Positions 8,957 to 17,579 of a DNA stretch of 64,000 nt are shown here, one piece after another. The translations under genes were made by a program, and so were the position numbers. How positions within the stretch are numbered: position 1 is the stretch's first letter; every line of letters starts with the position of its first letter. The notes under the pieces are model-generated. The model had not been told where the DNA came from, made no database searches, and was given only the letters and a program-made list of their open reading frames with translations. The DNA is from Vibrio splendidus (GTDB lineage: Bacteria; Pseudomonadota; Gammaproteobacteria; Enterobacterales; Vibrionaceae): NCBI RefSeq assembly GCF_024347615.1, contig NZ_AP025509.1, positions 1,860,001 to 1,924,000 of the forward strand, given 5' to 3'.

Positions 8957-9397
8957 TTATGAATTAATTAAAATATTAAGGATCTGTTGTTCGTCTTTTG
9001 CGTTATGGATATCTTGAATAAATTCATCGCTGAATTTTCCAAATAGTTCTTGTAGTACATAAATATGATGGTCTGCACCGTTATCGGGTGAGGCAATCAT
9101 AAAAAATACGGTTGGGTTAATGCCGTCTTCATCGCCATACTCAATGCCTTGACGCTTAACACCGACTGCAATCGCTGGCTCAGTTACCGCCCTACTTTTT
9201 GAGTGTGGGTAAGCGATGCCGTCCATTGAGGTAATGCTTTGAGATTCACGAATTTCGATGTCTGCCAAGAAGGCTTCTTTATTACTGATTCGGTTGCTCT
9301 CAAATAACATGCTTGCCAATTCTTCAAACAGTTCTTTTTTATTATTCGCTTGAAGGTTGTTATTAATTAAGTTGACGTTAGTTAGCTGTGTGATCAT
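8957..9397 (-). CDS. PTS fructose-family EIIA
   Basis: This 146-residue cytoplasmic EIIA carries the active-site histidine in GIAYPHSKS (His65). It passes phosphate from HPr to the EIIB domain of the permease gene just downstream, with which it forms a two-gene operon. Its length equals the EIIA domain fused to the N-terminus of the related permease at 15588, so gene fission or fusion is visible within the island. Two CRP-like sites lie 110-150 bases upstream. Confidence 0.92.
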   Translation of the reverse strand: MITQLTNVNLINNNLQANNKKELFEELASMLFESNRISNKEAFLADIEIRESQSITSMDGIAYPHSKSRAVTEPAIAVGVKRQGIEYGDEDGINPTVFFMIASPDNGADHHIYVLQELFGKFSDEFIQDIHNAKDEQQILNILINS

Positions 9398-9507
9398 TTA
9401 TTGACTCATTCACTATTGAAGTTCTTGAATTAAAATTAATGGATTAACCGAATTCGCGAAATAGCAAATAAAAGCCCTTCACTGTACATTTGTACCAAGC
9501 AAAATTA

Positions 9508-9548
9508 AGTGTGATTTGCATCATTCATCCAGTGTGAGATGAGTCATA
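9508..9548 (-). promoter_or_regulatory. Two tandem CRP-like sites upstream of PTS EIIA
   Basis: TGTGA-N6-TCATT at 9510-9525 and TGTGA-N6-TCATA at 9533-9548 each match the strong half of the CRP consensus TGTGA-N6-TCACA and three bases of the other half. Their spacing is 23 bases. Catabolite control of a PTS operon is expected. The orientation shown is toward the EIIA operon. Confidence 0.45.
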
Positions 9549-9610
9549 TTTGATGGTGTATTTCGGTGTTGAAATAACTTTCTGTAGGAAGAAAAAAGCT
9601 GTAGGAACAA

Positions 9611-9634
9611 AAATGCCCCGCAAAGCAGGGCATG
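9611..9634 (-). terminator. Terminator downstream of manA
   Basis: On the minus strand ATGCCC and GGGCAT arms enclose a short loop and are followed by TTTTTG. It ends the PTS EIIABC-manA transcript. Confidence 0.7.
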
Positions 9635-9680
9635 ATCAATGTTTGTATCTACTCGGGAGAGCTAGATTTACTCGATAGAG

Positions 9681-10898
9681 CTAGCTGTAAGCACGTGCGA
9701 CACGTCCAACGCAATCCAGTTTGTAACTCTCAGCGTAAGCCGGAATGAACACCGATTGGCCTTTCTCAATTATGCAGGTTTCACCACATTGATGAGTGAG
9801 CACCATGGATTCGTCGAGTGGCAGTAGGATCTCGGCACCTTCGGTGGTGATCTTCCTCTGATGTGAGTTTTGCACGATAGAGAACTTAAAATCCTCGACC
9901 GGAATTTCGTATTCCATCACATCACCTTGCTCAATCGGGCTGAGCAGCAATCTATCCGCAGGCTTTTCATTGAATTGAGTACAAGAGACTAATTCATTGA
10001 TATCCATGTACTTAGGCGTCAACCCTGCGCGGAGTACGTTGTCTGAATTCGCCATCACTTCTAAGCCCGTGCCTTTGATGTAAGCGTGGGGTGTCTCGGC
10101 ATCCAGATACATGGCTTGCCCCGGCTTTAGCGTGATAACGTTCAATAGCAGCGGAGCAAACAGGCCGACATCCCCCGGATACTGTTGTTCCAGCTCTGAA
10201 ATCAACTGGAACACGGGTGCATCAGAAAGCTTGGCCTTCATCAGCAACATGGTCAGCGCCATGCCTTTTTGTTCACCTTGCAAAGATAATAAGCTCGCGA
10301 AGAAGCTGGCTAATCCATTGGGCGTTTGGTCGCCCGCGAGATCGTTAACCATCGAATGAAGCTCTGGAATGTCGAGATAATGGAAGTGCTCAAGGATCTC
10401 GTTGATCGACCTAAAGCCATTCATTGCGGTGTAGTCGGTTAATGCATACACCAGTTCTGGCTTGTGATTAGGATCCTTGTAGTTGCGGTTGCCAGCGGTC
10501 ATCGGAATGCCTTGCTGCTCTTCTAGAGCATATCCAGATTCAGCTTGTTGTTTATTTGGGTGTACTTGCACCGACAGCGCTTTCTCTGCCGCCAACACCT
10601 TGAACAGATACGGCAGTTCGCCAAAGCGACTCGCGACTTTCTCGCTTAAAAACAGGTTTAGGTTCTTAGAAATCAAGCTCGATAATGTGGTCTGCTGCCC
10701 GTTATCAGTGACCATTGAGCAACCATTCGGGTGAGCACCCATCCATATCTCCGCTTGCGGTTCACCAGACTGGTTATCAATACCAAACAGTTGGCTGAAC
10801 GAAGAAGGGCTACCCCATGCGTAGTTTTGAATCACGTTGGTCATAGGGTAGAAAAAGCGTTGTACGAACGAGTCGTTCGCTAAAGAAAAATCAGACAT
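9681..10898 (-). CDS. manA: Mannose-6-phosphate isomerase, type I
   Basis: ManA interconverts mannose 6-phosphate and fructose 6-phosphate in the cytoplasm. The zinc-site motifs are present: LSVQVHPNK (Gln and His), HKPELVYAL (Glu) and ETPHAYIKGTGLEVMANSDN (His), along with the family start TNVIQNYAWGS. The frame is open to 10973, but that ATG has no ribosome site. ATG 10898 with GGTGA 6 bases upstream is preferred; ATG 10844 is also possible. It follows the EIIABC gene at 10989, which implies that this permease takes in mannose. Vibrio cholerae has a similar mannose PTS/manA/AraC arrangement, which supports the reading. Confidence 0.93.
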   Translation of the reverse strand: MSDFSLANDSFVQRFFYPMTNVIQNYAWGSPSSFSQLFGIDNQSGEPQAEIWMGAHPNGCSMVTDNGQQTTLSSLISKNLNLFLSEKVASRFGELPYLFKVLAAEKALSVQVHPNKQQAESGYALEEQQGIPMTAGNRNYKDPNHKPELVYALTDYTAMNGFRSINEILEHFHYLDIPELHSMVNDLAGDQTPNGLASFFASLLSLQGEQKGMALTMLLMKAKLSDAPVFQLISELEQQYPGDVGLFAPLLLNVITLKPGQAMYLDAETPHAYIKGTGLEVMANSDNVLRAGLTPKYMDINELVSCTQFNEKPADRLLLSPIEQGDVMEYEIPVEDFKFSIVQNSHQRKITTEGAEILLPLDESMVLTHQCGETCIIEKGQSVFIPAYAESYKLDCVGRVARAYS

Positions 10899-10988
10899 CG
10901 AAATCACCATGAAGGGAAACATGGCTTGAGCTCTACTCGACCTAGTGAAATGCGAGTAGAAGGGCTCAGCCATTGGAGTTGAAATGGC

Positions 10989-12893
10989 TTAAGCCGCTGC
11001 TGTCGTTAGCTTGGCTTTACGTAGATTTTTAAGCGCGATACATGTAACGGCCGTCACGCCCGCACCAGATGCCATACACAGAAGTGCCAGCATTGGGTAG
11101 TTCATAGCACCTAGTAGAGCGACAACTGGGCCACCGTGGGCAACACTGTTGGTGATGCCGAATGAGAACGCCATAACCGCTGCCGTCATTGAACCAAGTA
11201 CGTTGGCAGGGATAACCGACATTGGATCTTGAGCTGCGAAAGGAATCGCACCTTCTGATATACCCACCAAGCCCATCGCACCTGCTGCTTTGCCTGCTTC
11301 AATTTCAGAAGATTCAAACAGGTCGAACTTACGTCCAAGTCTGGTTGCGATAGCCATACCCAGTGGAGCCACAGGAATTGCACACGCCATTGCACCCATG
11401 AACTGAGTTTGACCGCTGGCAATCATGCCGACCGAGAATAGGAACGCCACCTTGTTGAATGGACCGCCCATATCGAAACCGGCCATGCCACCCAATACGA
11501 TGCCAAGCAAAACCACGTTGCCTGTACTCATGCTCGTTAGCAGTGCAGTAAGAGCGTCCATCAGCCCAGCGATAGGTGCACCGATAACAAAGATGAACAG
11601 ACCCGCGATGAACAAAGAGCCAGTGATCGGAGCGATCATGATAGGCACAAGTGGTTGAACGAATTTGTGGTAGTTAAACGAAGTAATCCATTTAACGAAG
11701 TAACCCACTAATAGACCTGCGATGATTGCACCAATGAAGCCTGTACCTGCGTCAGCGCCATAGAAAGAACCGTTGTTAGCAATCCAGCCACCAATCAAGC
11801 CAGGGGTTAGGGCAGGGCGGTCGGCAATCGCGTAAGCAATGTAGCCAGCCAAGATTGGGATCATCAGCGTGAACGCAACCACACCGACTTCTAGAATTTG
11901 GTTCCACATGCTGCCAGCAGGAATTGCCATGCCAGATTCACTTGGTTCGCCGCCAATCGCCAGTGCAAGGGCAATCAATAGGCCGCCAGTCACCACGAAT
12001 GGAATCATGTGTGATACGCCATTCATCAAGTAACGATAAAGGTCAGAACGCGCTTGTGATGCTTTCTCTACAACAGATTGGTTGGTTGGCGTTTGTTTAG
12101 CTTGGTAGCTAGGTGCATTGAGCGCTTGCTGAATCAAGCCTTGCGCGTCTTTGATTGGCGCTTTTACGTTGGTGCTGATGACGCGTTTTCCGGCAAAGCG
12201 AGCCATGTCGACCTGTTTATCACAAGCCACGACAATCGCGTCTGCACGTTCGATCTCTTCTTGAGTCGGGCTGTTTTTAACGCCAATAGAACCGTTGGTT
12301 TCGACCTTGATGTCGTAGCCAAGAGCCGCTGCCCCTTTCTCTAGTGCTTCGGCTGCTAAATACGTGTGTGCAACGCCAGCAGGACAGCCAGTCACGCCAA
12401 TGATGAAACCTTGCTTCTCAATGTTGGTTTCGGTTGCTGAAGGTTCAGGTTTGGTAAGCAGTAGCTCCAATGCTTCTTGTTGAGATTCAGCATTCATGAA
12501 GCTTTCGATAAAGCCTTCTTCAATCAGTTTTGAAGAAAGCTCTGCCAATACTTCGATGTGGTGATTGTCGCCGCCATCAGGAGAGGCAATCATGAAAAAT
12601 AGCTTTGATGGCTGACCATCATCTGCGCCGTACTCGATACCCTGTTGATGGACACCGATAACAACCGCGGGTTTGATCACCGCGCTGCTTTTGGCGTGAG
12701 GCAGAGCAATACCTTCTTCAAACCCGGTATTACCTTGTTCTTCACGAGCCTTAATGTCGGCAAGAAACTGTGCTTTGTCTGAGATTCTACCTTGTGCGTA
12801 AAGCACGTCTATCAGCTCTTTGAATACGTCTTCTTTTGAATTAGCGCTAAGCGAAAGCTTAATCAAATCTTGATTGATCAATGTCGTGATCAT
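10989..12893 (-). CDS. PTS fructose/mannose-family permease, EIIA-EIIB-EIIC fusion
   Basis: This 634-residue protein has domains in the order EIIA (residues 1-150, active His66 in GIALPHAKS), EIIB (about 162-260, Cys in GVTGCPAGVAHT) and EIIC (about 285-630, with HMIPFVVTGG and FDMGGPFNK). It carries out the whole phosphorelay from HPr to the incoming sugar. AGGGG precedes the ATG by 6 bases. The downstream partner is manA, so mannose is the most likely substrate. The divergent AraC gene at 13272 is its probable activator. The domain order differs from the other two permeases of the island. Confidence 0.93.
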   Translation of the reverse strand: MITTLINQDLIKLSLSANSKEDVFKELIDVLYAQGRISDKAQFLADIKAREEQGNTGFEEGIALPHAKSSAVIKPAVVIGVHQQGIEYGADDGQPSKLFFMIASPDGGDNHHIEVLAELSSKLIEEGFIESFMNAESQQEALELLLTKPEPSATETNIEKQGFIIGVTGCPAGVAHTYLAAEALEKGAAALGYDIKVETNGSIGVKNSPTQEEIERADAIVVACDKQVDMARFAGKRVISTNVKAPIKDAQGLIQQALNAPSYQAKQTPTNQSVVEKASQARSDLYRYLMNGVSHMIPFVVTGGLLIALALAIGGEPSESGMAIPAGSMWNQILEVGVVAFTLMIPILAGYIAYAIADRPALTPGLIGGWIANNGSFYGADAGTGFIGAIIAGLLVGYFVKWITSFNYHKFVQPLVPIMIAPITGSLFIAGLFIFVIGAPIAGLMDALTALLTSMSTGNVVLLGIVLGGMAGFDMGGPFNKVAFLFSVGMIASGQTQFMGAMACAIPVAPLGMAIATRLGRKFDLFESSEIEAGKAAGAMGLVGISEGAIPFAAQDPMSVIPANVLGSMTAAVMAFSFGITNSVAHGGPVVALLGAMNYPMLALLCMASGAGVTAVTCIALKNLRKAKLTTAAA

Positions 12894-13271
12894 AATGAAC
12901 CCCTACTCTGTTTTTATTCTGTTAGGGGTATTCTGGAATCTACGGCTTGCCTTCTGTAGTGAAGAAAAAATGCATTTACTGGATGATTGTTGCGTTATAA
13001 GTGGAGTGTGATTTTGATCGGTCGAGTGGCCGTTTTTAGGGCGGTGTTGACAGAGTTTAAGATGTGTTGAGGCTTTTATTTATAAGGGCTGTAGCGTATT
13101 TGTTTATCAGGTCAGAAACGTGCTAGGTCAGTTTCGTTACTGGAAATTTATTTCCGTGACTGGATTTTTGTAACCTAGATCTCAAATTGTGATTTTGCTC
13201 AATAGCGCTATGTTTCAGTTACAGGTATATCTATTCCGGTAGCCTTATTGCTGCTTATAAGAGTTCGAATA
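12894..13271. promoter_or_regulatory. Divergent promoter region between PTS EIIABC and araC-type gene
   Basis: This 378-base gap carries CRP-like half-matches (TGTGATTTTGATC near 13017 and TGTGATTTTGCTCAA at 13188-13202), an AGGTCAG pair near 13110-13130 and 15-base direct repeats at 13135-13169. It should hold promoters for both genes; I could not fix their -10 and -35 boxes. Confidence 0.5.
13135..13169 (+). promoter_or_regulatory. Candidate AraC-family operator (15-base direct repeats)
   Basis: CGTTACTGGAAATTT at 13135 and CGTGACTGGATTTTT at 13155 are direct repeats with a period of exactly 20 bases, about two helical turns. This is the usual spacing for AraC-family half-sites. They lie between the AraC gene and the permease it probably controls. 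Confidence 0.5.
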
Positions 13272-14111
13272 ATGATATTTCATGACTTAATCTCGTCGGT
13301 ATTAAACGAGCGAGAACCGTTTCATAACATCTGGTTTGCTGGAGATTTTCATACACCTTCAGCGTGCAGTTATCAGGTGAACTTTCCGCGCTTAGAGTTG
13401 GTGGTAGACGGAGAGTATATTAATGAAATGGAGAGTCATGATCGCAAGATCACTAACGTTATTGCCAAAGCCGGAGACGCGATTTTCATCCCACCTAACT
13501 GCTGGAATAAACCTAACTGGGATACTGACTGCTCAGTGTTGAGTATGTTGTTTGGTCGTCGTCAGCTTGGCTTGAGTTTGGTGAGTAAGCGCAAAGGGGA
13601 AGAGAGCTTTTACGATATCCAAAAGCACAGTATTCAGACTCGCTCTGGGTTTGCGATTGATAACATCTTGGAGGCGCTTAGCTCGTTAGCGAGAGAGAGT
13701 AACAAGCAGCCGATGGATGAGTTATTGCTGCAAGCTCTGCTCCAATACAGCAAGACGATGTTAGAAGCGCCTGTCGAGAAATCTCACAGCCGCGTGCAGG
13801 ATGTGTATCAAGGGATTTGTATCTACATTCAAGAGAATTTCCACCGCCAAATCACCCGAGACAGCATTGCCTCACGCTTTAGCATTTCATCCAATCACTT
13901 GTCGCGAATGTTCCGTCAGCAAGGTCACATGACGCTGGCAGAATACATCACCCGTGTTCGAGTCGACCGCGCTAAGTTCATGCTCAAAAAGTACAACTTC
14001 AAGCTCAATGAAGTGGCACTACGTTGTGGCTTTAAAGATGTGAACTACTTCTGCCGCGTGTTTAAGAATCGCACAGGAAGAACGCCGACTGAATATCGTG
14101 GTTCTAACTAG
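13272..14111 (+). CDS. AraC-family transcriptional regulator of the PTS island
   Basis: This protein of about 279 residues has an N-terminal cupin-like sensor (DAIFIPPNCWNKP) and a C-terminal double helix-turn-helix (RFSISSNHLSRMFRQQG and LRCGFKDVNYFCRVFKNRTGRTPTEY). The AraC signature at the end is intact. ATG 13272 is preferred to TTG 13248, which has no ribosome site. It is divergent from EIIABC-manA and faces the HPr/IIA and IIB genes, so it probably activates the PTS genes. The cognate inducer is not known from sequence. Confidence 0.88.
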   Translation: MIFHDLISSVLNEREPFHNIWFAGDFHTPSACSYQVNFPRLELVVDGEYINEMESHDRKITNVIAKAGDAIFIPPNCWNKPNWDTDCSVLSMLFGRRQLGLSLVSKRKGEESFYDIQKHSIQTRSGFAIDNILEALSSLARESNKQPMDELLLQALLQYSKTMLEAPVEKSHSRVQDVYQGICIYIQENFHRQITRDSIASRFSISSNHLSRMFRQQGHMTLAEYITRVRVDRAKFMLKKYNFKLNEVALRCGFKDVNYFCRVFKNRTGRTPTEYRGSN

Positions 14112-14175
14112 TTAAGTCGTCTTTTTTAGTTGGGACCGTATTTTTTTGTTGAGCCGTATTTTTGAGTGAGTAGCC

Positions 14176-14994
14176 TTAAAGCAGGCGAGATGATATGTAC
14201 ATCAACAGGGCTTGCAGGTCGACACTGCTTCGGGTCTTTTGCAGACGTTCATTGACCTGATCGTGAAGCAGGTTTCGAGTTAGGTTGGTCGCCGCCACAA
14301 TGTGCTCACGCTGTGGCTTGGTTGGCAATACCAAAGCAATGGCTACATGCACTTCGCCAATACGTGATGCCCAGTCAATCGGGTCGTCACTGACAATAAC
14401 GGCAATTGAGAGATCTTGAGTCGATTCAAACATCACATGCGGCAAGGCGATACCCGGTGACACACACGTAGATGAGCGTTCTTCTCGTTTAATGAATGCC
14501 AGAATTAGTTCATCTGGGTCTTCTGGATAAACAAGGTGAGCGAGCCCTTTTAAGCACTCAAATTTGGTCAGTTGGGTTTGCGCCTTAGCGTGGTGCCATT
14601 TGATGTCACAAGGCGGACATATTTGTGGCATTCGCTGGATTAAATCTTTAGAGAATTCATGGTTCACTTGTGACCCAACCATGTCGTAATGCTCAGCAAT
14701 TACATCTTTGAGAACGAAACAGGCCAGCTCCGCATCAATCCCAACCGCGGTTATCTGACACAAATCACCACGAAGTAAACCTACTTGCAGCATCGCAACG
14801 GATTTGGAGAGATCAGCGGTTCGATTTTGAGTGATGTTGATAATGCGGATGTTGCTTTTGAACTTCTTCGCTAAGCGAGTCAGCGGCTGCGCGACATGTG
14901 AGTTTGCGGCAGGATCGTCAACGAAGAAGGTGATCTGATATTCGTTCATGAAAGGTTTAGGTTCGACAATGCTTAATAAAGACTTTATCGACAC
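14176..14994 (-). CDS. PTS HPr-like/EIIA fusion protein
   Basis: This is about 272 residues. The first 95 resemble an HPr fold (AKKFKSNIRI, KSVAMLQVGLLRGD, AVGIDAELACFVL), followed by an EIIA domain whose active histidine is in GIALPHVMF. The place where HPr has its phosphorylated His reads AANSHVAQP, so the usual HARP motif is missing or shifted. GTG 14994 has an AGAGG site 9 bases upstream and lies inside the IIB gene, overlapping it by 38 bases; ATG 14949 has no clear site. It probably works with the separate IIB, possibly as a regulatory phosphorelay, since no IIC is adjacent in this direction. Confidence 0.78.
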   Translation of the reverse strand: MSIKSLLSIVEPKPFMNEYQITFFVDDPAANSHVAQPLTRLAKKFKSNIRIINITQNRTADLSKSVAMLQVGLLRGDLCQITAVGIDAELACFVLKDVIAEHYDMVGSQVNHEFSKDLIQRMPQICPPCDIKWHHAKAQTQLTKFECLKGLAHLVYPEDPDELILAFIKREERSSTCVSPGIALPHVMFESTQDLSIAVIVSDDPIDWASRIGEVHVAIALVLPTKPQREHIVAATNLTRNLLHDQVNERLQKTRSSVDLQALLMYISSRLL

Positions 14995-15259
14995 TCAACA
15001 ACACCTCTTCCATGGGAATGAATAAGGTTTTAGCTGGGTCGAAGCGGCTTGGCTGTTCAATGTCGATATCAGAGACGATCAACACCTTGTCTGCGAGGGT
15101 AATATCTTGGGCTGTCAGTAAGTTTTCAATACCCATAGCGCCTTGCGTCTCAACCTTGATTGAAACGTTGAACTTAGGGGCTGTTTTATTTAAAGCATCA
15201 GCTGCCATATAAGTATGCGCAATGCCTGTAGGGCACGCAGTTACCGCTACAATTCTCAT
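14957..15259 (-). CDS. PTS fructose-family EIIB, stand-alone
   Basis: This 100-residue EIIB has the active cysteine in VTACPTGIAHTYMAADAL near its start. It lacks a fused IIC. It is cotranscribed with the overlapping HPr-like/EIIA gene. Its phosphate acceptor could be the EIIABC protein encoded divergently at 15588, or it may signal rather than transport. FrwD/FrvB-like stand-alone IIB proteins are known in related clusters. Confidence 0.88.
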   Translation of the reverse strand: MRIVAVTACPTGIAHTYMAADALNKTAPKFNVSIKVETQGAMGIENLLTAQDITLADKVLIVSDIDIEQPSRFDPAKTLFIPMEEVLLSVDKVFIKHCRT

Positions 15260-15587
15260 TATTATTCTCGGCTTAATCTCGTCCCTGTTACGTTACAAAA
15301 GCTACCTTTCAGAAGCTACCTTGGAAAAGCTATCTTGCATGGGAACTTCAGTATAGAAAGCTCGCATGGCGGAGGGACGATATTGTTATGGGTTCTGTGG
15401 ATTTTATGGATTGGCGTTTTTTATTCCAAGGTGAAAGTCACACTCTGAGTTCTTGGTTACAATAATCTAGTTAATGCACCTTTCGTCCTATATATTGAGT
15501 GCCTTCACACCGTTAATCTTTTCATCTTATTAACCTTATCACTTACGTAATTACTTCAGTCTGAAATCAGGCGAGGCAGAGCAGCAT
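15260..15587. other. Divergent intergenic region with 14-base tandem repeat
   Basis: This 328-base gap separates the stand-alone EIIB (-) from the EIIA-EIIC-EIIB gene (+). It holds three units at 15299-15340 described separately. No clear promoter boxes were identified. Confidence 0.5.
15299..15340 (+). repeat. 14-base tandem repeat, three units
   Basis: Units beginning at 15299, 15313 and 15327 read AAGCTACCTTTCAG, AAGCTACCTTGGAA and AAGCTATCTTGCAT. The first ten bases are conserved with one change. The position between divergent PTS genes makes a regulator-binding role possible. Confidence 0.7.
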
Positions 15588-17453
15588 ATGGATATCACCA
15601 ACATTATCGAGCCCGAGATTATCTGTTTGGATTTACAAGCAGACTCAAAACAGGCGGTATTTGAAGAGCTTGTTGAACTGCTCGACCGTGCCGGTAAGCT
15701 CTCTAATAAACGTGAATTCCTTGATGATATCTGGAAGCGTGAAGCAATCGGTAATACAGGTTTTGACGATGGTATTGCGATTCCACACGCGAAAAGTACT
15801 GCTGTAGCTAAACCTGCTGTGGCGGTAGGTATCAGCCGTTCTGGCATCGATTATGGCGCAGACGGCGGCGAGCTGTCGGATGTGTTCTTTATGCTCGCTT
15901 CTCCCGATAACCGCGATGACCACCATATCGAGGTACTAGCTCAGATTTCGACCAGACTTATCGAAGATGGCTTTGTTACAAAATTAAAGGCGGTGGAGTC
16001 GGTCGAGGAAGCTCAAGAGCTATTTCTCGAAGCCAATTTAGAATCGTTTGATAGTTACGCCTCTAGCCATCATGAAGTGTATGTCGAGCCACTCAGCCCT
16101 TGGGCACAATCTCTTAATCGCCTTAAAGAACACTTGTTATACGGCACCTCACACATGATTCCATTCGTGGTCGCGGGTGGTGTGCTTTTGTCTTTGTCGG
16201 TAATGATGTCGGGTCATGGCGCTGTGCCTGAGAGCGGCGTTCTGGCTGACATCGCGCAAATGGGCATCGCGGGGCTAACCCTGTTTACTGCGGTACTCGG
16301 TGGTTACATCGCGTATTCAATGGCTGACAAACCGGGTTTAGCGCCCGGAATGATCGGTTCTTGGGTCGCGGTCAATCAATACAACACCGGATTCCTCGGT
16401 GCGATTGTGGTCGGCTTCTTCGCGGGCTTTGTGGTTAATCTACTCAAGAAGATCAAACTGCCAGACAGCATGATCTCGCTGAGCTCTATCTTCATCTATC
16501 CACTCGTCGGTACCTTTGTCACCTGTGGGGCTGTGATGTGGGTGATTGGTTCTCCTATTGCCCAAGTGATGCTAGAGATGAACCAAATGCTCACTGGCAT
16601 GGCCGGATCAGGAAAAGTGGTGTTGGGTAGCATTTTGGGTGCGATGACGGCCTTTGATATGGGCGGCCCGATCAATAAGGTCGCAACGCTGTTTGCCCAA
16701 ACTCAGGTTAATACTCAGCCATGGTTGATGGGTGGCGTCGGTATTGCGATCTGTACGCCACCATTAGGCATGGCTCTGGCGACTTTTATATCGCCGAAGA
16801 AGTTTAAACGAGACGAACGCGAAGCCGGAAAAGCCGCAGGCATCATGGGAATGATTGGCATCAGTGAAGGCGCGATTCCTTTTGCAGCCGCCGATCCTGC
16901 GCGCGTTCTGCCTGCTGTTGTTGCTGGTGGCGTAGTTGGTAACGTGGTCGGCTTTATGTTCCATGTAGTGAACCATGCACCATGGGGCGGCTGGATTGTG
17001 CTGCCGGTGGTGGATGGCAAGATTGGCTATATCGTCGGCACGCTCGCAGGGGCTCTAACGACGGCTCTGATTGTGATACTGCTGAAAAAGAACGTGGTCG
17101 AAGGCGAAGCGAATTCTAATCAGTTCACGGGTGGCTCGGTAACGGAAGAGGGGCAAGCGGATGTATTGGCGATCACTTCTTGTCCGTCAGGCGTTGCCCA
17201 CACATTCTTAGCAGCGAAATCCTTAGAAAAGGCGGCGCATCATCTTGGGGTTCGGATTAAAGTCGAAACGCAGGGTGCCAACGGAATAGGCAATCGTATC
17301 ACGCAGAAAGATATTGAAAGAGCGAGGCTGGTGATCTTTGCTCACGACGTGGCGATTAAAGAAGTAGAACGCTTTGCGAACGTGAAAACGTTAGATGTCA
17401 GTACTAAGGAAGCGATGCTTAATGCTCAGGCGTTGATCATGAGAAAGGTGTAA
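15588..17453 (+). CDS. PTS fructose-family permease, EIIA-EIIC-EIIB fusion
   Basis: This 621-residue protein is ordered EIIA (1-150, His67 in GIAIPHAKS), EIIC (about 175-500, GTSHMIPFVVAGG and FDMGGPINK) and EIIB (about 520-621, Cys in TSCPSGVAHT). It is a full permease fed by HPr. Its EIIC-EIIB half is a close paralogue of the 7532-8944 protein, whose EIIA is a separate gene. It is alone on its transcript and ends at a bidirectional terminator. The sugar is probably fructose or a near relative, by family only. Confidence 0.92.
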   Translation: MDITNIIEPEIICLDLQADSKQAVFEELVELLDRAGKLSNKREFLDDIWKREAIGNTGFDDGIAIPHAKSTAVAKPAVAVGISRSGIDYGADGGELSDVFFMLASPDNRDDHHIEVLAQISTRLIEDGFVTKLKAVESVEEAQELFLEANLESFDSYASSHHEVYVEPLSPWAQSLNRLKEHLLYGTSHMIPFVVAGGVLLSLSVMMSGHGAVPESGVLADIAQMGIAGLTLFTAVLGGYIAYSMADKPGLAPGMIGSWVAVNQYNTGFLGAIVVGFFAGFVVNLLKKIKLPDSMISLSSIFIYPLVGTFVTCGAVMWVIGSPIAQVMLEMNQMLTGMAGSGKVVLGSILGAMTAFDMGGPINKVATLFAQTQVNTQPWLMGGVGIAICTPPLGMALATFISPKKFKRDEREAGKAAGIMGMIGISEGAIPFAAADPARVLPAVVAGGVVGNVVGFMFHVVNHAPWGGWIVLPVVDGKIGYIVGTLAGALTTALIVILLKKNVVEGEANSNQFTGGSVTEEGQADVLAITSCPSGVAHTFLAAKSLEKAAHHLGVRIKVETQGANGIGNRITQKDIERARLVIFAHDVAIKEVERFANVKTLDVSTKEAMLNAQALIMRKV

Positions 17454-17503
17454 CTCTTTAAACCGCAAAGTTTATCATTTATAAAGTTAACTAGATCAAA
17501 ACT

Positions 17504-17549
17504 AAAAAGACTCCGCTCAGGCCGGTTAAGGTGAAAGTGGAGTCTTTTT
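17504..17549. terminator. Bidirectional terminator between PTS gene and tetR-type gene
   Basis: AAAAAGACTCC pairs with GGAGTCTTTTT around a 24-base loop, with runs of A and T on the outer flanks. The genes on either side converge. Confidence 0.85.
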
Positions 17550-17579
17550 GTATCGCTTTCCAATGTATAAGTTCAGCCC

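Noticed and set aside
13017..13031. CRP site TGTGATTTTGATC upstream of the EIIABC gene
   Set aside because: Only the first half-site is good; the second is not convincing, so it is mentioned in the region entry but not listed alone.
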